The notes beneath the pieces were generated by a model. The model made no database searches. It was not told the origin of the DNA and saw nothing but the letters and a program-made list of their open reading frames with translations. Made by a program: the position numbers and the translations under genes. Shown here piece after piece: positions 50,720 to 59,975 of a DNA stretch of 64,000 bases; within the stretch, counting starts at the first letter, position 1; each line of letters begins with the position of its first letter. The DNA is from Methylobacillus glycogenes JCM 2850. GTDB taxonomy: Bacteria; Pseudomonadota; Gammaproteobacteria; Burkholderiales; Methylophilaceae. The DNA lies in the NCBI RefSeq assembly GCF_000617925.1, contig NZ_BAMT01000002.1, positions 398,058 to 462,057 of the forward strand, given 5' to 3'.

Positions 50720-51284
50720 GCCCGGCTTCCTCGGCAAATCTGGCGAAATCCAAGCCTAGCAAACGCATGGCCGCTTCTACTTTTTCTGCATGAGGCAGGC
50801 CGAACAGCAGCTGGTCGCGCGCTTCCCGGTCTGCCTCTACCGTGAGCCAGGCATTTTGACCTATCTCCTGCTCAAGTTGTCCAGCACCCCAGCCAGCATA
50901 ACCCAGGGTAATCAGGGCATGATCAGGGCCAGTGCCATTGGCCATGGCTTCCAGAATGTCCTTGGAGGTGGTTAGCGCGATGTCCTCGCCTATGACCAGG
51001 CTGGAATTCCAGTCGTGTATAGGCTGATGCAGTACAAAACCTCGGTCAATCTGCACTGGCCCACCAAAATGCACCGGGCTGTCCCCGGTTTCTTCCTTGG
51101 CGGCTTGCAGTTTGAGTTGCTTGAACAGGGTCTTGAGCTTCATCTCGATAGGACGGTTGATGATGACGCCCATGGCGCCATCCGCATTGTGCTCGCAGAC
51201 GAAAGTGACCGATTTGGCAAAGTAAGGGTCAGTCATGGCTGGCATGGCCACAAGAAACTGCCCGGTAAGATTGACGTTTTCCAC
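50712..51284 (-). CDS. YqgE/AlgH family protein
   Basis: A 190-residue protein of the UPF0301 family, function unknown; AlgH influences alginate production in Pseudomonas. Conserved features are [20 protein letters not shown] followed by [20 protein letters not shown] near the N-terminus, [16 protein letters not shown], and the glycine-rich [19 protein letters not shown]. The yqgE-ruvX-pyrR-pyrB-pyrC' order is strongly conserved in beta- and gammaproteobacteria. Its stop overlaps the ruvX start. Confidence 0.92.
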   Translation of the reverse strand: MENVNLTGQFLVAMPAMTDPYFAKSVTFVCEHNADGAMGVIINRPIEMKLKTLFKQLKLQAAKEETGDSPVHFGGPVQIDRGFVLHQPIHDWNSSLVIGEDIALTTSKDILEAMANGTGPDHALITLGYAGWGAGQLEQEIGQNAWLTVEADREARDQLLFGLPHAEKVEAAMRLLGLDFARFAEEAGHA

Positions 51285-51377
51285 GCTGGGGATTATCTCA
51301 CAGAACGTTGCAACATATCAGCGGGCGACATGTGATGAAGCATCAATAGCCGCCCATCGCTGAGTTGCGGGCCAGGG

Positions 51378-52461
51378 CTAGGGTGTATCGACGTAGCCGG
51401 TGATTTCCAGGCCAAAGCCGACAATGCTGGGCATCTTGCGAGGGGCTGCCAGCAGCTTCATTTTCTTGACGCCGAGATCAAGCAGGATTTGTGAGCCTAT
51501 GCCGTAGTTGCGCAGGTCTTGGCGAATGCGCACGGGTTCATCGGCAAATTTGATACGTTCCACCAAGTCGGTGGCATCTTCACCATTGTTGAGTAATACC
51601 ACGACGCCGGATTCAGACTCATGGATTTTCTTCATGGCCTGCAATGTGTTCCATGAGTGTGAGCGACTGCTCTCGTCAATAAGGTCAAACACCGAAAGCG
51701 GCTCATGCACGCGCACCAGCACTTCCTTTTCTGCATGAATTTCGCCCTTGACCAATGCCAAGTGCGTTTGGTTGGCAATCATGTCGGCATAGGCAATCAG
51801 GCGCATGGGGCCGTAAGGGGTTTGCACTTCGCGTTCGGCCGCACGCTTGACCAGGCATTCATTCTCGTTGCGATACTGAATCAGGTCGGCAATCGTGCCT
51901 ATCTTCAATTCATGCTGGCGGGCAAATTCAATCAAGTCTGGCAGACGCGCCATGCTGCCGTCTTCTTTGAGAATTTCACAAATGACCGAGGCTGGGGTTA
52001 AGCCAGCCAATGCTGCCAGATCACACCCCGCTTCGGTATGGCCCGCACGTACCAGCACGCCACCATTTTGGGCGGCCACCGGGAATATATGGCCAGGGCT
52101 GACGATGTCGCTAGGCTTGGCATGCGGGGCAACGGCAGCTTGTATGGTGCGGGCGCGATCAGCGGCAGAAATGCCGGTGGTGACGCCAGTGGCGGCTTCA
52201 ATCGAAACGGTAAAGTTAGTGCCCATGCCACTGCCATTTTTTTGCACCATGCAGGCAGATTGAGTTGCTTGCAGCGCTCCTCAGTCAGGGTGAGGCAGAT
52301 CAGACCACGGCCATGCTTGGCCATGAAGTTGATATGTTCTGCCGTGGTGAACTGCGCGGCGAGCACAATATCGCCTCATTTTCCCGGTCTTCTTCATCTA
52401 CCAGGATAACCATGCGCCCCTGGCGCATTTCTTCAATGATTTCTATGGTCGGGCTGATCAT
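51378..52461 (-). CDS. ribB: 3,4-dihydroxy-2-butanone 4-phosphate synthase with degenerate cyclohydrolase II domain (RibBX; two frame breaks, 52250 and 52374)
   Basis: Riboflavin pathway enzyme that forms DHBP from ribulose 5-phosphate. The N-terminal RibB domain (to about residue 205) has [13 protein letters not shown], the acid loop, and [20 protein letters not shown] followed by [11 protein letters not shown]. The C-terminal domain resembles GTP cyclohydrolase II but lacks its zinc cysteines: where the CLTGD-C-C stretch should be it reads DESSRSHSW, so it is a RibBX, not a bifunctional RibBA. Two single-base losses: coding strand GAGGCGATA (needs GAGGGCGATA) and CTGCATGGTG (needs CTGCAATGGTG). 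Corrected length is 361 residues. It follows ribE, 68 nt apart. Confidence 0.88.
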
Positions 52462-52529
52462 GGTGTTGGCTAGCTAGCTTTAAATTGATTGGTAATGGGG
52501 TTGGAAGGGCTGGATAAGACCACTACGCC

Positions 52530-53134
52530 TTAGGCGAGGTCGCCAGTGTTGCTCCACTGTGTCATGCGGTCTACATAACGGGCAATCAGGTCTACCTCAA
52601 GATTAACGCGGCTGCCTACGCCCAGCTGTTTCAGCGTGGTGACTTCTACGGTATGCGGAATCAGGTTGACGCTGAAGTCATCCTGATCAACATGGTTGAC
52701 GGTGAGGCTGACGCATCAATGGTGATGGAGCCTTTAATCGCAATGTAGCGTGACAACTCATGTGGCGCACGCACCATCAGCAACATGCTTTCACCTACAG
52801 GCTCAAAGCGTATGACCTGGCCTACGCCATCTACATGGCCGCTGACCAGATGCCCGCCCAGTCTATCTGAAAGTCGCAAGGCCTTTTCCAGATTAACAGT
52901 GCGCAAGCTATCCAGGCCTACGGTACAGGACAGCGTCTCGCGCGAAACATCGGCAGAGAAGGTGTCTTCACCCAACTCCACCGCGGTTAGGCAAACGCCA
53001 TTGACCGCAATGCTGTCGCCAATGGCGACATCTGCGAGATCGAGATTGCCAGTATTAATAAGAAGACGGGCATCTCCGTCATGCTCGGAGATGGACTTGA
53101 TATGGCCTTGGGCCTGAATGATGCCAGTAAACAT
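52530..53134 (-). CDS. ribE: Riboflavin synthase RibE (frame break near 52714)
   Basis: Dismutates two 6,7-dimethyl-8-ribityllumazines to riboflavin; trimer of two-barrel monomers. It starts MFTGIIQAQGHI; the first barrel includes GDSIAVNGVCLTAVELGEDT and the second LGGHLVSGHVDGVG and SITIDGVSLTVNHVDQDD. The frame breaks in that last motif: coding strand GATGCGTCAG should be GATGGCGTCAG. With the base restored the frame continues to a stop at 52530 (ending TGDLA), giving 201 residues. ribD, usually upstream, is absent from the window; I see no FMN riboswitch in the upstream stretch. Confidence 0.9.
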
Positions 53135-53594
53135 AACCCTCATTCTAGCAGACGTGATGGCTGAAATGGGGGCTTTTTGTTTGGAGGCTAAACGCTCGGC
53201 AAAGCAGGCCGGGACTGGCTTATGCCGAATGGCTACAGATTGGAAAAATGCTACGGCGGCATAAGGAAATAGTCTGTTTAGACTAATTAGTCCGAAGGCA
53301 CTAATTAGTACGTGCGGACTAAATGCAAAAAATAAAACCGCGCCTATACTCCGCCTCAGCTTGAAGACAAACCAATCCAGGCACTGCTGAATTGGTCCAG
53401 GTTTTACCGTGAAGTAGCTGTAGTTGCCACAAGTTGCGAGTGAAGCCTAGTTGAAGCAAGCGGTTGAGCACGAAGATAAAGATGGTGAAATCGCACTAGA
53501 TGTGGAAACGCAAGTTTGAGTAGCAATCATAAGCAGGCTTTTGCACCGGTAGCCGCTGAATAGGCACCGGCAATATTAAATCAAGAAAGGAATC
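53135..53594 (+). promoter_or_regulatory. 460-nt intergenic region upstream of the PEP-CTERM gene, with an 18-bp-spaced palindrome array
   Basis: Two copies of the perfect palindrome ACTAATTAGT (53282-53291 and 53300-53309) and a diverged ACTAAATGCA (53318-53327) recur at exactly 18-bp steps. A further 5-bp dyad AGTCT-GTTT-AGACT (53271-53285) abuts them. A -10-like TATACT (53345-53350) follows, so the third site would occupy the -35 position, an arrangement typical of an activator. I found no convincing sigma-54 promoter. The remaining 240 nt would be a long leader and contains ACCAAT ... ATTGGT arms (near 53371-53396) that could pair. No gene is visible here. Confidence 0.6.
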
Positions 53595-54371
53595 ATGATG
53601 TTGAATTTCAAGGGGACGTTTGCAGGTGCATTACTGGTTGGTATGTCTGTTCTGAGCACAACTGCTCTGGCAACACCAGTGAATACTGGCGAAAAGGCCA
53701 AGATTGTTGGTTTTGAATACGACAATCCTATCAAGGTTAATATTGAGTGGAAAAACTCTTCCAGCACTGTTAAGGCTGGTGCCTACGAAGGTGTTTGGTT
53801 GAACGGTGAGTCCTTCGCTGCTTTCTGTGTGGAAATTACACAAAGCCTGGCGCCACTGGGTAAGTACAACACTTACACCGAATCTTCCTTCAGCAGCGCT
53901 ATCACTAGTAACCTGACCAACCTAGCTAACAAGTACTACTCTCTGGTTGATGATGCGATCTCCTCTGCTGCTTTCCAAGTGGCTATCTGGGAAATAGTGA
54001 CAGAAACCAAGAAGGGTCTGGATCTGGACAAGGGTTACTTCCAGGCTGACAACACCACGACAACTGTCAAGCAGTGGGTTCCTATCATTGGTCACTTTGG
54101 TTTCCACAAATACGTGACTGTTGATGATCCTAGCTCCCTGGCTGCGATCAACCTGGCTAAGACTTGGTTGGCTGGCGTAAACGACAGCAGCGTTGCCAAC
54201 ACTGGTGACTACAGCTTGACCATCCTCAAGAACAGCAAGTACCAGGATCTGGTGGTATTCACCCCTATCGCTGCAGTACCTGAGCCAGCTACCTATGGCA
54301 TGCTGATCCTCGGTATGGGCTTGATTGCACTGCTGGCCCGTCGCCGCCGCGCTGACACCATCCGCTTCTAA
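53595..54371 (+). CDS. PEP-CTERM sorting-domain exported protein
   Basis: A 258-residue secreted protein: signal peptide (FKGTFAGALLVGMSVLSTTA, then LA-T), a Thr/Ser/Asn-rich middle with CVEITQSLAPLGKYNTYT and AFQVAIWEIVTE, which recall the thioester-domain-like PEP-CTERM family, and a C-terminal tripartite sorting signal VPEPATYGMLILGMGLIALL followed by ARRRR. Such signals are processed by exosortase (EpsH/XrtA) and usually accompany exopolysaccharide and biofilm systems; no exosortase is in the window. AAAGG lies upstream; start at 53595 or 53598. It stands alone between a long regulatory region and a terminator. Confidence 0.9.
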   Translation: MMLNFKGTFAGALLVGMSVLSTTALATPVNTGEKAKIVGFEYDNPIKVNIEWKNSSSTVKAGAYEGVWLNGESFAAFCVEITQSLAPLGKYNTYTESSFSSAITSNLTNLANKYYSLVDDAISSAAFQVAIWEIVTETKKGLDLDKGYFQADNTTTTVKQWVPIIGHFGFHKYVTVDDPSSLAAINLAKTWLAGVNDSSVANTGDYSLTILKNSKYQDLVVFTPIAAVPEPATYGMLILGMGLIALLARRRRADTIRF

Positions 54372-54392
54372 GACTTCAGTCTTAAAGCGCCA

Positions 54393-54425
54393 GAAAAACC
54401 CTTCCTCTGATGGAAGGGTTTTTTT
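54393..54425 (+). terminator. Terminator after the PEP-CTERM gene
   Basis: AAAAACCCTTCC-TCTGAT-GGAAGGGTTTTTTT, 12-bp stem with T7 on the plus strand. Confidence 0.9.
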
Positions 54426-54459
54426 ATGCCTGTCGCCTGCATTCAAGCTAGAATGCGCC

Positions 54460-55724
54460 ATGGCAATTTTCTCCCAACTTCCGTACGAGCTCTTTGTAGG
54501 CTTGCGCTATACGCGTGCCAAAAGACGCAATCATTTTATTTCCTTTATTTCCATGACCAGCATGATAGGCATAGGGCTGGGTGTGGCCGCGCTGATTGTC
54601 GTGCTATCGGTCATGAATGGATTTCAGGACGAATTACGCAACCGCATATTGGGCGTGGCTTCTCATTTGCAGATCACAGGCCCCAACAATGTGCTGGAAG
54701 ACTGGCAGCGTCTTGAGCAGGCCGTAGAAGGAGCTCCGCATGTGCAAGCCAGTGCGCCGTATATCATGGCGCAGGGCATGTTGTCCTTTGGTCAGGCGGT
54801 GCAGGGCACCATCATCCGTGGTGTATTGCCAGACGCTGAGGATAAAGTCGCGGAACTGGGTAGCCATATGCGCGCAGGCAAGCTGACGAGCCTGCAGCCT
54901 GGCGAATTTGGCATAGTGTTGGGTAGCGAGCTGGCGCAGTCCCTGGGTGTGAGTCTGGGCGACAAAGTCGTGCTAATGGCACCACAGGGTCAGTTCACGC
55001 CTACTGGGGTGGTGCCGCGCATCAAGCAGTTCCGCGTGGTGGGCTTGTTCGAGATTGGCATGTATGAATACGATGCTGGCCTGGCGCTGATCCATATGCA
55101 GGATGCCGCCAAGCTGTACCGCATGGGCGATGGCATCTCAGGCGTCAGGCTCAAGCTGGATGATTTGTTTGGTGCCCCTAATGTGGCCAGGGAACTGGGT
55201 GCTAGGCTGATGGGGGTGGGCAATTATTACATCACCGATTGGACGCAGCAGCATGCCAATTTCTTCCGCGCTATCCAAATGGAAAAGCGCGTGATGTTTA
55301 TCATCCTGGCGCTGATAGTAGCGGTGGCAGCATTCAATATTGTCTCAACCCTGGTGATGGCGGTGACTGACAAGCGTGCCGATATTGCCATCATGCGTAC
55401 CTTTGGCGCCAGCCGCGCAGCATCATGCAGATTTTCATTGTGCAGGGTGCGCTGATAGGGGTGATAGGGACGGTGGTGGGTGCCTTCTTTGGTGTGCTGA
55501 TTGCGCTCAATATTGACACTATCGTGCCTTTTATCGAGCGCGTTCTGGGCGTGCAATTCCTTGCCAAGGATGTCTACTATATAAGTGACTTGCCTTCGAA
55601 GTTACTGTGGTCTGATGTTGCGGTGATAGTGGTGCTGTCCTTTGTACTGAGCTTGCTGGCTACTTTATATCCAAGCTGGCGTGCGGCCAGGATTAACCCG
55701 GCGGAGGCGCTGCGCTATGAGTAA
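54460..55724 (+). CDS. Lipoprotein-releasing ABC transporter permease, LolC/LolE (LolF-like) (frame break near 55413)
   Basis: Inner-membrane permease that extracts outer-membrane lipoproteins and passes them to LolA. The start [20 protein letters not shown] leads into TM1 ([20 protein letters not shown]) and [13 protein letters not shown]; a large periplasmic domain follows; three TMs lie in the C-terminal part. The frame breaks after TFGAS: AGCCGCGCAGC needs AGCCCGCGCAGC, restoring [14 protein letters not shown]. Corrected length is 421 residues. It overlaps lolD by 8 nt. No second permease gene follows lolD, so this may be the single permease of a LolF-D exporter rather than LolC of LolCDE. 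No symbol is given because of that. Confidence 0.88.
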
Positions 55725-56394
55725 TACCCCCATACTATCCTGCAGTAATTTGCAGAAAGCCTATCCTGGCCTCGATGTTTCGGTGCTTAACGGCATCAGC
55801 CTGCAAGTTGAGCAGGGCGAACAGGTGGCGATTGTTGGCACTTCGGGCTCAGGTAAAAGCACTTTGTTGCACCTGATGGGCGGGCTGGATACGCCCAGCG
55901 CGGGTGAGGTGGAGGTAATGGGTAAGTCGCTGGCGAGTCTCAATGAAGCTCAGCGCGGGGCTTTGCGCAATCAGGCGCTGGGTTTTGTCTATCAGTTCCA
56001 CCATTTGCTGCCCGAGTTTACCGCACTGGAAAACGTTGCCTTGCCGCTGATGATACGCCGTATGTCACGTGTGCAAGCTGAGGAAAAAGCCAGGGAAATG
56101 CTGGTCAAGGTTGGCCTGGGCCACAGGCTAGAACATATGCCGGGCGAGCTCTCAGGCGGTGAGCGCCAACGTGCCGCTGTGGCGCGCGCGCTGGTGACTG
56201 AGCCGCGTTGCGTGCTGGCCGATGAACCCACGGGTAATCTAGACCGACACACTGCACAAGGCGTATTCGACCTGTTGCTGGAGTTGAATCAAAGTCAGCA
56301 GGTAAGCCTGGTGGTGGTGACGCATGACCTTGAGCTGGCGGGGCGCATGCAACGGCAGTTCCGGCTGGAGGATGGCAGGTTGAATCCTGCCTGA
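55717..56394 (+). CDS. lolD: Lipoprotein-releasing system ATP-binding protein LolD
   Basis: ABC ATPase that powers lipoprotein release. The 225-residue protein has Walker [19 protein letters not shown], the Q-loop with the MacB/LolD-type [20 protein letters not shown], signature [15 protein letters not shown] and Walker [12 protein letters not shown]. The ATG at 55717 (GCGGAGGCG upstream) overlaps the end of the permease gene. Confidence 0.94.
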   Translation: MSNTPILSCSNLQKAYPGLDVSVLNGISLQVEQGEQVAIVGTSGSGKSTLLHLMGGLDTPSAGEVEVMGKSLASLNEAQRGALRNQALGFVYQFHHLLPEFTALENVALPLMIRRMSRVQAEEKAREMLVKVGLGHRLEHMPGELSGGERQRAAVARALVTEPRCVLADEPTGNLDRHTAQGVFDLLLELNQSQQVSLVVVTHDLELAGRMQRQFRLEDGRLNPA

Positions 56395-56407
56395 TTAGGC
56401 CTCTATC

Positions 56408-58833
56408 ATGCCCGGGTTTGCACTGGCTTTTGTTGCAGGTGCCTGGGTTCTTCAACAGTTTTCTCTTTTACCAGCCCTGGACTGGGGCTGGTGTTTCTTG
56501 CCATTTTGCCTACTGGCATGGTTTAGTCGCACTGTCGGTGGGCTGCTACGTGGCGCACTCATACTACTAGGTTTTGCCTGCGGGTTTGCCTGGGCATTAT
56601 TGCTTGCCCATGCACGTATGCAGGATGTGCTGCCAGCGGAGTGGCAGGGTAGGGATATTGAAATCATAGGCGTGGTCTCCAGCCTGCCTGTGATGCATGA
56701 CCGTGGTGTACGTTATGTGTTTGATGTTGAGCAGGTGCTGACCCCAAGCGCAGTGGTGCCCAGCCATATCTCGCTACAGCATTACTCACAAGGCTTTCAG
56801 TTACACGCAAAGGAAACCCCGCCACAGCTTGCAGCCGCAGACGCTGAGAGCGCAAGTGCCCTAATTCCGCAGCAACAATCTACTGCAGCAGCATTCCACG
56901 CTGGCGAGCGCTGGCAATTGCTAGTACGGCTGAAGCGGCCCCATGGCAACCTTAACCCGCATGGCATGGATATAGCGTTGTGGCTGCTGGAGCGTAATAT
57001 CCGCGCTACAGGCTATATTCGTGCTGAACCTGCGCCGCGCAGGCTGGTGGCTAGAGTGGATCATCCGCATTATTGGATAGAGATTGCCCGGGAGCATATC
57101 AGTCAAAGAATCAATACCGTGCTGGAAGGTAAGGCCTACGCCGGGGTGATCAAGGCTTTGGTCATAGGGGAGGCGGACGCGGTCAGCCAACAAGATTGGC
57201 AGGTATTCCGCGCCACTGGCATTGTGCACCTGGTCAGCATTTCCGGCTTGCATATCACCATGCTGGCGGCACTGCTCTATGGCTTGGTGTATGCCATCTG
57301 GCGCCGGGTGCCGCGACTGACGCTGTATTGTCCCGCCAGAAAGGCAGCATTGCTGGCTGGGGTGCTGACCGCGCTGCTGTACGCCTTACTCGCCGGGTTC
57401 TCTGTACCTACTCAACGTACCTTATATATGTTGGCCATATTTGCGCTGGCGTTCTGGTCTGGGCGGCAGATCGATTTTGCGCGTACCCTGTCCATGGCCT
57501 TGCTGGTGGTGGTTGTGCTTGACCCCTGGGCTGTGCTGGCAAGCGGCTTCTGGTTGTCATTTGGCGCAGTGGGCTTGATCGCTTATGTCATGGGCGGGCG
57601 TTTGCAAAAGCCGCTGTGGTGGCGTGATGCCTTGCGGACGCAATGGGCGGTGACGCTGGGTTTGCTGCCCTTGCTGATGCTGTTATTTCGCCAGGTATCC
57701 CTGATATCACCGATTGCCAATGCCTGGGCCATTCCTCTTTTTAGCCTCCTAGTGGTGCCACTGGCTTTGCTGGGGAGTTTTCTGCCACTGGACTGGCCTT
57801 TGTGGCTGGCACATGGCATGTTGCAACTGGCCATGCAGTTGCTGGCGTGGATGGCAGATTGGCCTCTTGCACTCTGGCAGCGCCCGGCACCTTCGCTACG
57901 AGTGCTTGTACTGGCAATGCTGGGCATGGCCTGCCTGCTGTTGCCACGTGGGTTCCCTTTGCGGCATCTGGGCTGGCTAGGCTTGTTGCCCATGCTGTTG
58001 TTGCCAGCAGCCAGGCCCAATTCAGGCGATATGCGCCTGACGGTGCTGGATGTGGGGCAGGGCGAGGCGGTTGTGATTGAGACGCGCGCCATACCTTGGT
58101 GTACGACACTGGCCCTAAATACTCCAGCGAAAGCGATGCCGCTAGTGCGGTGATTTTGCCCTATCTGCAAGGCCAGGGCATTTCACGAGTTGATGGCTTG
58201 GTCGTGAGTCATGATGACCTTGATCATAGCGGTGGCATGGCATCTTTGCTCAAGGGGATTAAAGTCGATTGGGTGTTGAGTTCATTGTCCAAGGATAAAT
58301 TCAAGTCAGAATTGCAAGCCATCCAGCACAGAGACTGTCAGGCAGGAGTGGCCTGGCGCTGGGACGGAGTCAGTTTCAAGCTGCTTTATCCTGAGAATGC
58401 TGGGGCTATTTCTACCGCAGTGAAAAGCAATAACCGTAGTTGTGTGCTACAGGTGCGCAGTGCGGCAGGAAGTGTGCTGTTGCCTGGCGATATTGAGCGC
58501 TCTGCCGAGATGGATTTGCTGCAGCAATATCCTCGGGAGTTGGCAACTGATGTGCTGCTGGCGCCGCATCACGGCAGCAAAACCTCTTCTACGCCACCCT
58601 TTGTGGCGGCGGTCAGGCCCAAGGTAGTGGTATTTACGGTGGGGTATCGCAATCGCTTCAAGCATCCTCGGCCCGACGTGGTGGCACGCTACACCCAGGC
58701 GGGGGCTCAATCGTATCGCTCGGATCGGGATGGGGCTGTGATCATGGAGTTTAGCCAGGGTAAAGATATGCAAATCACACGCTGGCGCGGCAAGCAGCAG
58801 CGCTATTGGCATGATAGTGCGGCAGTACTTTAG
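56408..58833 (+). CDS. comEC: DNA internalisation protein ComEC/Rec2 (frame break near 58090)
   Basis: Inner-membrane channel for single-stranded DNA during natural transformation. Order: N-terminal TMs and an OB-like DUF4131 domain (about residues 1-190), the multi-TM competence domain (VIKALVIGEADAVSQQDWQV, HLVSISGLHITMLAALLYG, GFSVPTQRTLYML), then a C-terminal MBL-fold nuclease-like domain (MRLTVLDVGQGEAVVI, VVSHDDLDHSGGMASLL, LLAPHHGSKTSSTP). The frame breaks at the entry to the MBL domain: GCGCCATACC needs one base, probably GCGCCCATACC, giving HTLVYDTGPKYSSES. Corrected length is 808 residues. Competence is plausible given the complete-looking pilus motors in this window. Confidence 0.9.
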
Positions 58834-58921
58834 GCGGCCTTCCCTTGCTGAAACTGGCAACGCACGATAAAGTAACGCCACTTTACAGAACAACTTTGAC
58901 AGAACACCTTAGGAGCATTTT

Positions 58922-59536
58922 GTGTGGGAAATTATTAAAGCCGCAGGCTGGCCAATTTGGCCACTGATTTTCGCTTCTGTGGTGGCGGTTGCCATCATTA
59001 TCGAACGCCTGATTGCCTTGCGTGAAAAACAGATTGTTCCCAAGACCTTGTTGCCCGAAGTGCAAAAATGGTTAGGCCAGGGACGTGCTGGTGTAACTGC
59101 CGATGCCTTGAGCAAACTTGAAGCACATTCCTTGCTGGGTGAAGTCTTTGCCAGCGCCCTGAAAAACCTGGGTGCACCGCGCGAAGTCATGAAGGAAGCC
59201 GTGGAAGAGTCCGGTCGTGCCGTGGCGCACAAGCTGGAGAAGTATTTGAATACCCTAGGCACAATTGCCACAGTCAGCCCCTTGCTGGGTTTGCTGGGTA
59301 CCGTCATCGGGATGGTGGAGTTATTCGGTGCCTTTACCGCTACTGGTCATGATGTTGCCCAATTCGCCCGTGGTATCTCGGTAGCGCTCTACAATACTGC
59401 AGGCGGTATTGTGGTTGCGGTGCCGGCCATGATTTTCTATCGCTACTTCCGTGGCAAGATCGATGGTTTTATCGTCGACATGGAACAAGAGGCGGTGAAA
59501 CTGGTTGAAATTATTCACGGCGAGCGCAAGGAATGA
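58922..59536 (+). CDS. MotA/TolQ/ExbB proton-channel family protein
   Basis: A 204-residue inner-membrane protein with three TM segments: WPIWPLIFASVVAVAIIIER near the N-terminus, then the pair in NTLGTIATVSPLLGLLGTVI and GISVALYNTAGGIVVAVPAM. The start is GTG at 58922, with AGGAG (58911-58915) upstream. It overlaps an exbD gene by ATGA. With msbA-lpxK following, this ExbBD pair is of the type seen in beta/gammaproteobacterial LPS clusters; whether it energises a TonB receptor or another envelope process is not shown. Confidence 0.88.
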   Translation: MWEIIKAAGWPIWPLIFASVVAVAIIIERLIALREKQIVPKTLLPEVQKWLGQGRAGVTADALSKLEAHSLLGEVFASALKNLGAPREVMKEAVEESGRAVAHKLEKYLNTLGTIATVSPLLGLLGTVIGMVELFGAFTATGHDVAQFARGISVALYNTAGGIVVAVPAMIFYRYFRGKIDGFIVDMEQEAVKLVEIIHGERKE

Positions 59537-59955
59537 ATTTCCAACGAGGCAGAAAGCACGAAGATCTCGAGATGAATCTCGTGCCATTGATAGACGTGCT
59601 GCTGGTCATCATCATCTTTTTGGTGGTCAGCGCTACTTTCTCGCGTGTCACCGAGTTGCAGATCAACTTGCCCTCGGCTGAAGCCAACACGCCGCAGGAT
59701 AAACCTTTGGTGGTGAATGTCGGTGTCGATGAGTCCGGCCATTATGTCGTCAATAGCAAGGACGTGGCGGATGGTTCCGTCTCTGGTATCGCCGATGCGC
59801 TGAAAAAAGCCGTGGGTGATGGCAAAGATCCCACCATTATCATTAGTGCTGATGCCAAGAGCAGTCATCAATCCGTGGTGAACGTGATGGAAGCTTCACG
59901 CCAGGCTGGCTTCAGCCAAATTACATTTGCGACCCAGGCACGTTCTGGTTCTTAA
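59533..59955 (+). CDS. ExbD/TolR family biopolymer transport protein
   Basis: A 140-residue protein with a short cytoplasmic N-terminus, a single TM helix carrying the essential Asp (MNLVPLIDVLLVIIIFLVVS) and a periplasmic domain (ADAKSSHQSVVNVMEASRQA). It partners the preceding ExbB-like protein to use the proton motive force. The ATG overlaps the exbB stop, and msbA begins 20 nt later. Confidence 0.9.
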   Translation: MNFQRGRKHEDLEMNLVPLIDVLLVIIIFLVVSATFSRVTELQINLPSAEANTPQDKPLVVNVGVDESGHYVVNSKDVADGSVSGIADALKKAVGDGKDPTIIISADAKSSHQSVVNVMEASRQAGFSQITFATQARSGS

Positions 59956-59975
59956 ATTCCTGAAAAGCTTTAACA

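Noticed and set aside
53135..53594. FMN riboswitch upstream of ribE, or sigma-54 promoter upstream of the PEP-CTERM gene
   Set aside because: No RFN-element conserved blocks are visible, and the best GG/GC pairs in the region have wrong spacing.
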